From DATBGO01 sp963840095 (lineage in GTDB: Bacteria; Actinomycetota; Actinomycetes; Streptosporangiales; Streptosporangiaceae), in contig CAWIXN010000002.1 in the NCBI GenBank assembly GCA_963840095.1, positions 558,001 through 622,000 of the forward strand: DNA of 64,000 nucleotides. The letters are read 5' to 3'. Below are positions 7,819 to 15,231 of this stretch, one piece after another; within the stretch, counting starts at the first letter, position 1, and each line of letters opens with the position of its first letter. Position numbers and translations under genes: made by a program. The notes under the pieces were generated by a model that saw nothing but the letters and a program-made list of their open reading frames with translations, was not told where the DNA came from and searched no databases.

Positions 7819-9197
7819 GCAGCACGGACGAGCGGGTCGGCGACGAGGTCGCCCGCCGCGATGGTCGGCTGCCCGCCGAATCGGGCGACATGCGGGCGAG
7901 CCCGCTCTGGGACCCGTACACCATCGAGGACATCCAGGCGAAATCACAGCTGGGCCGGTACCGCATCACCGGCTTCTCGCTGCACCGGGACATTCCCCGG
8001 TTCGATGATCTCGTCCTCCTGCCTGCGGCGATGACGCGGCTGCCGCTCGAGGGCTACCGGGAGAAGTGCGAGACCCGCACGGTGCTCGGTGCCCGCAGCG
8101 GGTGCACGGCACCGCTGGAACTCGAGATCCCCATCTACATCACGTCGATGTCGTTCGGGGCGCTGTCCTGGAACGCCAAGGCGGCACTCGGCCGGGCCGC
8201 CTCGCGGGTCGGCACGTGTACGTGCACGGGCGAGGGCGGGATGCTCGCCGAGGAGCGCGCCGAGTCCAGCCTGCTGATCTACCAGATGACCCCGTCACGC
8301 TACCTGCTCGACCTCGACCACCTCCGGCAAGCGGACGCGATCGAGATCGCGGTGGGCCAGGGCGCCAAGCCGGGTACCGGCGGGGTGCTGATGGGCGCCA
8401 AGGTGGCCGACCGGGTGGCCGAGATGCGGACGCTGCCGAAGGGCATCGACCAGCGCTCGGCCGTGCGGCACCCGGACTTCCTCGGCGCCGATGACATGCA
8501 GGTGAAGCTCGAGGAGCTGCGGATCGCGACGGACAATCGCATCCCGTTCTTCGTCAAGATGGGCGCCTGCCGGGTGCGCGAGGACGTCAAGATCGCCGCC
8601 AAGTCGGGCGCGGACGTCATCGTCGTCGATGGCATGGAGGGGGCCACCGGAGCGGCGCCGGAGATTCTGCTTGACCATACGGGGATCCCGACGCTCGCAG
8701 CGGTGACCGCGGCGCGGCAGGCGCTGGAGGATCTCGGGCTGCTCGGCGAGGTCAACCTCGTCGTGTCGGGCGGGATCCGCAACGGCGCCGACGCCGCCAA
8801 GGCCATCGCCCTCGGCGCGGATGCGGTGGCCATCGGCACGGCGGCACTGATCGCGCTCGACTGCAACGCCCCGAAATACGTCGAGGACTACAAGGCTCTC
8901 GGCACCGCTCCCGGGCACTGCCACCACTGCCACACCGGCAAGTGCCCGGTCGGCATCACGACACAGGATCCGGACCTCGTGGAACGGCTCGAGGTCGACG
9001 CGGCCGCCGACCGGGTGGAGAACTTCCTCAACTCGATGGTCATGGAGATGACCCTGCTCGCGAAGGCCTGCGGCAAGGGCAACATCCACAACCTCGAGCC
9101 GGAAGACCTTCGCGCGCTGACGGTCGAGGCCGCAGCGATGGCCCGGGTGCCGCTGGCCGGTACCGACTGGATTCCCGGCCACTCCAGCGGCCTGTGA
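7815..9197 (+). CDS. FMN/Fe-S glutamate-synthase-like subunit, MgsC/GlxD-like
   Basis: This 460-residue protein is the central FMN-binding synthase domain of glutamate synthase as a free subunit (MgsC of N-methylglutamate synthase, or GlxD). Visible landmarks are ITSMSFGALS (about 109-118), GQGAKPGTGG (about 181-190), VVDGMEGATGAAP (about 270-282), VVSGGIRNGADAAKAIALGADAVAIGTA (about 316-343, phosphate and FMN binding), and a cysteine cluster C369, C372, C377 in CHHCHTGKCPVG that should hold the [3Fe-4S] centre. With its partners it would form N-alkylglutamate (or glutamate) from a gamma-glutamyl donor and 2-oxoglutarate or glutamate. It overlaps the upstream gene by 4 bp. Confidence 0.87.
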   Translation: MSSTDERVGDEVARRDGRLPAESGDMRASPLWDPYTIEDIQAKSQLGRYRITGFSLHRDIPRFDDLVLLPAAMTRLPLEGYREKCETRTVLGARSGCTAPLELEIPIYITSMSFGALSWNAKAALGRAASRVGTCTCTGEGGMLAEERAESSLLIYQMTPSRYLLDLDHLRQADAIEIAVGQGAKPGTGGVLMGAKVADRVAEMRTLPKGIDQRSAVRHPDFLGADDMQVKLEELRIATDNRIPFFVKMGACRVREDVKIAAKSGADVIVVDGMEGATGAAPEILLDHTGIPTLAAVTAARQALEDLGLLGEVNLVVSGGIRNGADAAKAIALGADAVAIGTAALIALDCNAPKYVEDYKALGTAPGHCHHCHTGKCPVGITTQDPDLVERLEVDAAADRVENFLNSMVMEMTLLAKACGKGNIHNLEPEDLRALTVEAAAMARVPLAGTDWIPGHSSGL

Positions 9198-9209
9198 AGG
9201 GAGGCCTTC

Positions 9210-10526
9210 ATGAACCTGGACGAGGTGCGGCAGGTATGCGCCGAGCAGGACATCCACACGGTCGAGTGCGCCTTCCCGGACGCCTACGGGATCCTGCGTG
9301 GCAAGCGCATCCCGGTGGCGCAGTTCCTCGACCGGGGTCATACCGGCTTCGACATCGCCAACGCCGCGCTGATCTGGACTCGCACCTGCGACGTGCTGCA
9401 GACCGTCGAGTTCGCCAACTTCAGCACCGGATACCCGGACATGTCCGTGGTAGCGGACCTGTCGACCTTCCGCCCGATCCCATGGCGGCCGGGCAGCGCC
9501 TCCGTGCTGTGCTCCTGCCGGGAGCACGACGGATCGGAGGTCTCGGTCAGCACCCGCGGCATCCTCGCCAGCGTGGTCGACGAGGCGCATGGCCTGGGGT
9601 ATGAGCCGATGATCGGGGCCGAACTGGAGTTCTACATCCTCGATGGGGACGGCATCCCGCTCTACCCGGATGTCGACTGCTACAGCATGACCCGCGGCGC
9701 GACGCTGGAGCGGTTCCTGGAACCGGTGCGCCGCCGGTTCGAGGAGTTCGGCATCGCCATCGAGGCCTGCAACACCGAGTACGGTCCGGCGCAGGTCGAG
9801 GTCAACGTCCGCTACGCGGAGGCGATGCGCACCGCGGATAACTCGGCGCTGTTCCGCGCCGGGGTGCGGGAGATGGCCGAGGAGCGCGGCCTGCGCGTCT
9901 GCTTCATGGCCAAGCCGTTCGCTGACCAATCGGGCTCGGGCTTCCACGTGCACCAGTCACTGAACAGCCGCACGGACGGGCACAACCTGTTCGCGGAGGC
10001 GGGCCGCGACCTGCAGGGCAGCCCGCTGATGCGCCGCTATCTCGCCGGGCTGCTGGCGCACCTCGCGCCGTTCACCGCGCTGGGCGCGCCGACGGTCAAC
10101 GACTACAAGCGGGTCACCGGCTACACCTTCGCTCCGGTCAACGTGTGCTGGGGCGGCGACAACCGGACGGTGGCGGTCCGCGCCATCGCCGGCCACGGCG
10201 CCGCGAACCGGGTGGAGTGGCGCAACGGCGCGGCCCACGCCAATCCGTACCTCGTCATCGCCGCCTGCCTGGCCGCCGGCCTCGACGGCATCCGGCACAA
10301 TCTCGAGCCTGGTCCCCCGGTCGAGGGGGACGCCTACGCGCGCACCGACCTCGAGCTCCTGCCCGAGACCCTCGACGAGGCCCTCGGCGCGCTGGCGGCG
10401 CACGAGTTCGCCAGCAAGGTCTTCGGTGACTTCCTGCAGGTATTCCTCGCTCACGGCGAACACGAGCTGGCGCTGTGGCGGTCCGCGGTTACCGACTGGG
10501 AACGGGCCCGCTACCTCAACGCCTGA
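9210..10526 (+). CDS. glutamine-synthetase-family gamma-glutamylamide ligase (GMAS/GlnA3-4-like)
   Basis: The 438-residue protein has the glutamine synthetase fold, with metal-ligand motif GAELEFY (E138, E140), EYGPAQVEVN, the ATP-site GSGFHVHQS, NDYKRV and RTVAVRAI. It lacks the adenylylation-loop hallmark of GlnA and is shorter than housekeeping GSI, as in gamma-glutamyl-methylamide synthetase, gamma-glutamylethanolamide synthetase and gamma-glutamylpolyamine synthetases. These ATP-dependently join the gamma-carboxyl of glutamate to an amine. Position directly after mgsABC-like genes and directly before shell genes strongly suggests the amine-activating first step of the pathway. AAGGGAGG precedes the ATG at 9210. 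The amine specificity cannot be read from sequence. Confidence 0.85.
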   Translation: MNLDEVRQVCAEQDIHTVECAFPDAYGILRGKRIPVAQFLDRGHTGFDIANAALIWTRTCDVLQTVEFANFSTGYPDMSVVADLSTFRPIPWRPGSASVLCSCREHDGSEVSVSTRGILASVVDEAHGLGYEPMIGAELEFYILDGDGIPLYPDVDCYSMTRGATLERFLEPVRRRFEEFGIAIEACNTEYGPAQVEVNVRYAEAMRTADNSALFRAGVREMAEERGLRVCFMAKPFADQSGSGFHVHQSLNSRTDGHNLFAEAGRDLQGSPLMRRYLAGLLAHLAPFTALGAPTVNDYKRVTGYTFAPVNVCWGGDNRTVAVRAIAGHGAANRVEWRNGAAHANPYLVIAACLAAGLDGIRHNLEPGPPVEGDAYARTDLELLPETLDEALGALAAHEFASKVFGDFLQVFLAHGEHELALWRSAVTDWERARYLNA

Positions 10527-10537
10527 AGGAGGCTCAT

Positions 10538-10834
10538 GTGCGGCTCGCCAAGGTGATCGGCACGGCGGTGTCCACGGTGAAGGACCCCGGCCTGGCCAGT
10601 ATCACGCTGCAGGTATGCGTTCCCTGCGGTCCGGACGGCGTCGAGCGGCCGGGAACAGAGCAGTTCCTGGCGACCGACGCCATGGGCGCCGGCGTCGGCG
10701 AGATCGTGCTCGTCGCGGACGGGTCGGCGGCGCGCGTGCCGACCCGGATGGCGCGGGCCCCCACGGACGCGACGCTCGTCGGGATCATCGACTCCGTCCA
10801 GCTTGGCGGCGTGATCGCCTACAGCAAGGCGTGA
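10538..10834 (+). CDS. BMC-P pentameric vertex protein (EutN/CcmL family)
   Basis: This 98-residue protein starts VRLAKVIGTAVSTVKDPGL, the standard N-terminus of the Pfam EutN_CcmL family whose pentamers close the twelve vertices of bacterial microcompartment shells. Later family landmarks are FLATDAMGAGVGEIVLVADGSAAR and the IGIID-like GIIDSVQL. The GTG at 10538 is chosen because the family starts at this point and GAAGGAGG lies just before it at 10525-10532; upstream residues in the frame overlap the end of the ligase gene. One BMC-P gene is enough for a shell. Confidence 0.92.
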   Translation: MRLAKVIGTAVSTVKDPGLASITLQVCVPCGPDGVERPGTEQFLATDAMGAGVGEIVLVADGSAARVPTRMARAPTDATLVGIIDSVQLGGVIAYSKA

Positions 10835-10930
10835 GACATGGCACCCACTACTCGACCAAGCCGGCCGCCTCCGCGGTCGCAGGCAGCAGGAACGGCAACG
10901 AAGCGGACCAGCAACCAGAGGAGAACTCCA

Positions 10931-11215
10931 GTGGCTGACAGCAGCAACATCGCGCTCGGCATGATTGAGACCAGGGGACTCGTAGGAGCAGTGGAAGCGG
11001 CCGACGCCATGGTGAAGGCGGCGAACGTGACTCTCGCGGGCCGGGTGACCATCGGCGCCGGGCTCGTCACCGTGATGGTGCGCGGCGACGTGGGCGCCGT
11101 GAAGGCTGCCACCGACGCGGGCGCGGCGGCGGCGGCCCAGGTCGGAGAGGTCGTGAGCGTGCACGTCATCCCGAGGCCGCATCAGGAGACCGAGGCGATC
11201 CTGTCCGCGCAGTAA
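10931..11215 (+). CDS. BMC-H hexameric shell protein
   Basis: This 94-residue single BMC-domain protein forms the hexagonal tiles of a microcompartment facet. It starts with the family pattern (N)IALGMIETRGLVGAVEAADAMVKAANV and continues with the pore-loop region RVTIGAGLVTVMVRGDVGAVKAA. GTG 10931 is chosen because AGAGGAGA sits at the right distance and the BMC domain begins at once; the in-frame upstream extension is basic and Pro-rich without similarity. The pore loop residues (TIGAG) are small and uncharged. It is the only single-domain BMC gene in this operon. It lies 96 bp after BMC-P. Confidence 0.93.
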   Translation: MADSSNIALGMIETRGLVGAVEAADAMVKAANVTLAGRVTIGAGLVTVMVRGDVGAVKAATDAGAAAAAQVGEVVSVHVIPRPHQETEAILSAQ

Positions 11216-11245
11216 TAACGCCAGGCGGCGAGGAGGGAGGCCCCG

Positions 11246-12697
11246 ATGAGCTCGACGAACGATCTGGTTGAGGCGATCATCGCGGAGTTGGTGAGATCCG
11301 GCGGCGTGCCGCAGCCTCATCCGGCAGCGCAGGTGCCCGCGCCGATAGCGCCTGCCCGAGGCGGCAGCGCCCCGGCGTACGGCCGGAGCCCCCTGCCCGC
11401 CGGAGGCGCGGTGACCGGGGCCAGCTCCATCCGGCCCACCGTGGCCGGCAACGGGCAGCGGGCCGCAGCGAGCGGCCAGGGCGGTAACCGGCCGCCGGCC
11501 TTCGAACGCGCGGTCGACCCCGCCCGCCGGGCCCGGCTGGCGGGAACCCTCCGGCTCACCGTGCTCGGCGGCGGCAACGGGGGCCTGGCCATGTGCGGCC
11601 ACATGAGCCTGCTCGGATACGACACGACCATGTGGTCGCCGTTCTCCTCGGAGCTTTCGCCGGTGGAGGACAGCGGCGGCGTGGAGGTGCTCGGCCCCGA
11701 GGTTTCCGGCTTCGGCCGGGTGACCGTGCGGCGCAGCCTCGACGACGCCATCCAGGGCGCTGACCTGATCATGGTCGTCTCGCCGGCCATGGCCCACCAG
11801 GCCTACGCCGCCATGCTCGCCCCGATGCTCGTTGACGGCCAGCGGATCGTACTCAACCCGGGCCGGACCGGCGGGGCCCTGGAGTTCGCCCGGACCCTTA
11901 CCCGGTTCGCGTGCTCGGCCGAGGTCGTGCTCGGCGAGACGCAGACGTTCATCTACGCCGCCGAGCGCCGCGGTCCACATGCGGTGGAGATCCTCAAGGA
12001 GAAATTCCGGATGCGGGCGGCGGCCCTGCCGGCCTCGTCCAACGACGCGCTGCTGGAGTACCTGTGCGATCTCTACCCGCAGATCGAGCCCGCCCAGAAC
12101 GTTCTGGAGACCAGCCTCAACAACGTCGCGCCGATCGTCCATCCGGGGACCGTCCTGCTCAATACGATGGTCGTCGAGCGGACGGCCGCCGGCGAGGCGA
12201 TGAAGTTCTACAAGGACCAGGTGACGCAGTCGATCGCGTCGCTGATCATGGCGAACATAGACCGCGAAAAGCAGGCCGTGGCCCGGGCGCTCGGGCTGCG
12301 GGAGGTCTGGTCGCTGCTGGACTGGTACCGCGAGAGCTATCACGTTGTGGGTGCGAACATCTACGACGCGATTCAGCGCAACACCTACTACGAAGGGTTT
12401 ACCGCGCCCAGTCATCTGCTGGCGCAGAACCACATCCTTGACGACGTGCCCAACTCGCTGGCCCCGATCGCCAGCTTCGGGCGGGCCGTGGATGTGGCCA
12501 CGCCGACCATCGACTCGATCGTCCAGCTGGCCAGCGCGATGTGCGGCATCGACTTCTGGGCGGAGGGCCGGACCGTGGACAGCCTCGGGCTCGGCGGCAT
12601 GACCCCCGCCGAGATGCTCGATCACGTGGAGCGCAGCGCGCTCGGCGGGAAATGCGCCGAATCCGGCGTCTGCCGCGCCTTCGGGTTCTACCGGTAG
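11246..12697 (+). CDS. opine/octopine-dehydrogenase-family oxidoreductase with N-terminal encapsulation-peptide-like helix
   Basis: Residues 100-483 form a NAD(P)-dependent octopine/nopaline dehydrogenase-type enzyme: Rossmann glycine motif GGGNGG at 108-113, LIMVVSPAMAH at 174-184, and the family catalytic block NNVAPIVHPGTVLLN with His299. Ahead of it residues 5-18 (NDLVEAIIAELVRS) form an amphipathic helix with hydrophobics at 6, 7, 10, 11, 14 and 15, followed by an 80-residue Pro/Gly/Ala linker. A short helix plus flexible linker is the standard layout of microcompartment encapsulation peptides (compare the N-terminus of PduP). Opine dehydrogenases interconvert N-substituted amino acids with amine plus carbonyl. 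In this operon an N-alkylglutamate made by the MgsABC-like complex is the obvious substrate, giving aldehyde and glutamate. That substrate is inference. Confidence 0.85.
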   Translation: MSSTNDLVEAIIAELVRSGGVPQPHPAAQVPAPIAPARGGSAPAYGRSPLPAGGAVTGASSIRPTVAGNGQRAAASGQGGNRPPAFERAVDPARRARLAGTLRLTVLGGGNGGLAMCGHMSLLGYDTTMWSPFSSELSPVEDSGGVEVLGPEVSGFGRVTVRRSLDDAIQGADLIMVVSPAMAHQAYAAMLAPMLVDGQRIVLNPGRTGGALEFARTLTRFACSAEVVLGETQTFIYAAERRGPHAVEILKEKFRMRAAALPASSNDALLEYLCDLYPQIEPAQNVLETSLNNVAPIVHPGTVLLNTMVVERTAAGEAMKFYKDQVTQSIASLIMANIDREKQAVARALGLREVWSLLDWYRESYHVVGANIYDAIQRNTYYEGFTAPSHLLAQNHILDDVPNSLAPIASFGRAVDVATPTIDSIVQLASAMCGIDFWAEGRTVDSLGLGGMTPAEMLDHVERSALGGKCAESGVCRAFGFYR

Positions 12698-12703
12698 GCC
12701 GCC

Positions 12704-14200
12704 GTGGATCTCGACCTGCGAGCTGTTCAGGAGGCCCGCCACCTCGCCACCCGGGCGCGGGCCGCGGCGGACGCATGGGCCAAGGCCGATCAGGCCGACG
12801 TCGACCGGGTCGTGGAGGCGATCGCCCGGGACGGCCGGGCCGCGGCGGCGCGGCTGGCGGAGAAGTCCGTGGCGGTGACCGGCTACGGCCGGGCCGATCA
12901 CAAGATGGTGAAGAACCTGTTCAACACCACCGAGGTATACGAGGCGATCGCGCCGATCACCACGGTGGGCGTGCTGTCGAGCCAGCCCGGCATCGGCGTC
13001 GTCGAGGTCGCCGAGCCCGTCGGCCTGGTTGCCGCTCTGGTGCCGACCACGAACCCGGTCTCGACGGTGTTCTTCAAGTCCCTCATCTCGGTCAAGGCGC
13101 GCAACGCGGTGGTCCTCGCGCCCCACCCGCGCGCCGCCGAGGCCTCGCTGGCGGCCGCGCAGGTGGTCGACGAGGCAGCGCGGCGGGCCGGCGCTCCGGC
13201 CGGGCTGGTGTCGTGTCTCAGCGAGGTCGCGCTGCCCGGCACGAACGAGTTGATGCACCACGATCTCGTCTCGATGGTGCTGGCCACGGGCAGCGGTGTC
13301 ATGGTGCGCGCGGCCTACTCGTCGGGCAAGCCGACGTACGCCGTCGGGCCGGGCAATGTCCCGACGTTCATCCACCGCACGACCGCCGACCTCGATGAGG
13401 CGGTGGAGGGGACGCTGGCGAGCTCGGTGTTCGACTACGGGACGCCGTGTGCCTCAGAGCAGGCGATGGTCGTCGACCGGGCCGTCGAGCCGCAGGTACG
13501 CAGCCGACTGGAGCGGCTGGGCGCACGCTTCCTGTCCGACGAGGAGACCGACCTGCTCACCCGCGCGCTGTTCACGCCGGGGATGACCTTCGACCCCGAT
13601 TGCGTCGGCCAGTCGCCGGCCGCCCTCGCGGAACGGGCGGGGATCCGCGTGGACCCGCGGACCACGGTTCTCGTCGTGCGTCTCGGCGGGATCGGCGTGG
13701 AGTACCCCATGTCCATGGAGATCCTCACCTCGACGCTCAAGTACTACGTCGCCGACGACGACCAGCATGGCCTCGACATCTGCAACGAGCTGCTGCGGTT
13801 CGCCGGCGACGGGCACACGGCCGGGATCTGGACGGCAGACGACCGGGTCGCCGGGGCGTATGCCGCGCAGGCCCGTGCCTTCCGGGTGCTGGTGAACACG
13901 CCGACCTGCTTCGGCGCGATGGGCGCGACGGCCGGGCTGCCGCCGAGCTTCATGCTCGGCACCGGCACCTGGGGCGGCGGCATCACGGCCGACAACATCG
14001 GGCCGCTTCACCTCATCAACCGCAAGCGGGTGGCCCGCGGCATCCGGCCGTGGCGCGAACTGATCGCCGTACCGGCCGCCGAGCACGCGGGCGACTCCGC
14101 GCTCGTCGCGTCCACTCACGAGGATCCGCGGCGGGTCATCGAGGACCTCGTACAGCACGCACTGGAACGGTTTGCCCAACCGGTAGGAGGTGCATCATGA
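12704..14200 (+). CDS. CoA-acylating aldehyde dehydrogenase of microcompartment type (EutE/PduP/SauS-like)
   Basis: The 498-residue protein is a CoA-dependent aldehyde dehydrogenase with catalytic Cys249 in FDYGTPCASEQA, the same context as EutE, PduP and the AdhE aldehyde domain. The cofactor region reads VPTTNPVSTVFFKSL. The C-terminus (about 475-490, PRRVIEDLVQHALERF) is a predicted amphipathic helix after a loose stretch, and may be a second encapsulation peptide. The enzyme would oxidise an aldehyde to acyl-CoA with NAD+, the core reaction of catabolic microcompartments. The closest match among acylating families (acetaldehyde, propionaldehyde or sulfoacetaldehyde) cannot be settled by eye. 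The GTG start lies 6 bp after the opine dehydrogenase stop, and the gene overlaps the BMC-T gene by ATGA. Confidence 0.88.
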   Translation: MDLDLRAVQEARHLATRARAAADAWAKADQADVDRVVEAIARDGRAAAARLAEKSVAVTGYGRADHKMVKNLFNTTEVYEAIAPITTVGVLSSQPGIGVVEVAEPVGLVAALVPTTNPVSTVFFKSLISVKARNAVVLAPHPRAAEASLAAAQVVDEAARRAGAPAGLVSCLSEVALPGTNELMHHDLVSMVLATGSGVMVRAAYSSGKPTYAVGPGNVPTFIHRTTADLDEAVEGTLASSVFDYGTPCASEQAMVVDRAVEPQVRSRLERLGARFLSDEETDLLTRALFTPGMTFDPDCVGQSPAALAERAGIRVDPRTTVLVVRLGGIGVEYPMSMEILTSTLKYYVADDDQHGLDICNELLRFAGDGHTAGIWTADDRVAGAYAAQARAFRVLVNTPTCFGAMGATAGLPPSFMLGTGTWGGGITADNIGPLHLINRKRVARGIRPWRELIAVPAAEHAGDSALVASTHEDPRRVIEDLVQHALERFAQPVGGAS

Positions 14201-14814
14201 GTGAGCTGCGTGCCTATGTGCTCATCGACCGGCTGCAGCCGCAGTTCGCCGCCTATGTCGGGGCGACCGTGCAGGGCGACGTGCCGGTGGCCGGGATGGC
14301 CGAGCTGCTCGTCGAGATGGCGCCGGGCAACGAGGTGTACAGCGTCGCCGACGCCGCGCTCAAGGCCGCCGACGTCAAGCCGGCCAGCCAGGTGATCGAG
14401 CGGGAATTCGGCTTCATAGAGCTGCACGCTTTCGACCTGTCCGCCGTCAAGGCGGCCGGCGCGGCCATCCTCCGCTACCTGGGGCTCGAGGAGACCGACC
14501 GGCTGCGGCCGAAGGTGGTGTCCAGCCAGGTCGTCACCAACGTCGACCCTTACCAGGCACAGCTGATCAACAAGATGCGCCGGGGCGCCCTCGTGGTACC
14601 CGGCCAGACCTATTGCGTGCTGGAGGTGTCGCCGGCCGCCTACGCCAGCTACGCGATGAACGAGGCGGAGAAGTCGGCCACGGTCAGCGTCGTCTACGCG
14701 GCCAGCGTCGGACGCTTCGGGCGGGTGTTCTTCTCCGGCAGCGAGGCGGAGACCGTGACCGCCCGGGACATGTGCGTGCAGGCGGTTCAGGCCCTGGGCG
14801 GGCGAGACTGGTGA
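14197..14814 (+). CDS. BMC-T tandem-domain (pseudohexameric) shell protein
   Basis: The 205-residue protein carries two fused BMC domains, roughly residues 1-95 and 105-205, and would form trimeric tiles. It opens SELRAYVLIDRLQPQFAAYVG and has the second-domain markers VTNVDPYQAQLINKM and VLEVSPAAYASYAMNEAEK. As I recall it, this start and the PxxxxLINxx segment resemble the BMC-T of Rhodococcus/Mycobacterium (RMM) microcompartments more than EutL or PduB. ATG 14197 overlaps the aldehyde dehydrogenase stop, and GGAGG lies at 14186-14190. Its own TGA overlaps the GTG of the next gene. With BMC-H and BMC-P it completes a minimal shell set. Confidence 0.9.
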   Translation: MSELRAYVLIDRLQPQFAAYVGATVQGDVPVAGMAELLVEMAPGNEVYSVADAALKAADVKPASQVIEREFGFIELHAFDLSAVKAAGAAILRYLGLEETDRLRPKVVSSQVVTNVDPYQAQLINKMRRGALVVPGQTYCVLEVSPAAYASYAMNEAEKSATVSVVYAASVGRFGRVFFSGSEAETVTARDMCVQAVQALGGRDW

Positions 14815-15206
14815 CCCGGATCCTGACCGCCGCAGACGTCGAGGCCGCCGCCCAGCAGCAGCTTCGGAGCCTGGCCGTTCCCGCGGACACGATCGTCACC
14901 CCGCTGGCCCTGGACCGGGCGCGCGCCCTGCGGGTAGGCCTGGGCGAACCGGCATCGGACTCCGGCGGGGCACCGCCGGCGCCGCCCAGGCCGAGCCGGC
15001 GCAGCCAGACGACGTTGGGCGGCGCCAGCGCCGCCGACATCGCCTGGCTGGTCGTCGAGTCGCGGGTGCGGACGATCGCCCGCCGCCTGATCCTGCGGGA
15101 GTACCGCAACCTCGCACTGCTCGACGACGTGGTCGACGACGTCATGAGCCGGCTGCAGGACAGCGCGGGGGCACCGCACTGCCGCTGCCACGAGAGCGAA
15201 CGCTGA
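14811..15206 (+). CDS. small microcompartment-operon protein, function unknown
   Basis: This 131-residue protein begins VTRILTAADVEAAAQQQLRS and contains the segment TIVTPLALDRARAL, reminiscent of an 'I-x-P-x-A-x-x-x-A' motif seen in short proteins of other microcompartment operons (for instance near EutQ/EutT). A Pro-rich linker (about 48-62) separates it from a C-terminal helical region that ends LLDDVVDDVMSRL, which resembles an encapsulation-type amphipathic helix, and then a Cys-His tail (HCRCHE). Its GTG overlaps the BMC-T stop. I do not recognise an enzymatic family. A cargo adaptor, a core scaffold or a cofactor-handling protein are all possible. Confidence 0.7.
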   Translation: MTRILTAADVEAAAQQQLRSLAVPADTIVTPLALDRARALRVGLGEPASDSGGAPPAPPRPSRRSQTTLGGASAADIAWLVVESRVRTIARRLILREYRNLALLDDVVDDVMSRLQDSAGAPHCRCHESER

Positions 15207-15231
15207 CCACAGCGGGAAGAGGCGAGCTGCG

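Noticed and set aside
8295..9953. A 552-codon minus-strand frame across the synthase and ligase genes
   Set aside because: Same reason: it lies opposite the FMN subunit and GS-like ligase, whose motifs are intact, and has no plausible start context.
10511..13375. A 954-codon open frame on the minus strand across the microcompartment genes
   Set aside because: It is the complement of five clearly coding plus-strand genes with full family motifs. Long antisense frames are common when third positions are nearly all G or C, and its His/Arg/Gly-rich product matches no fold.
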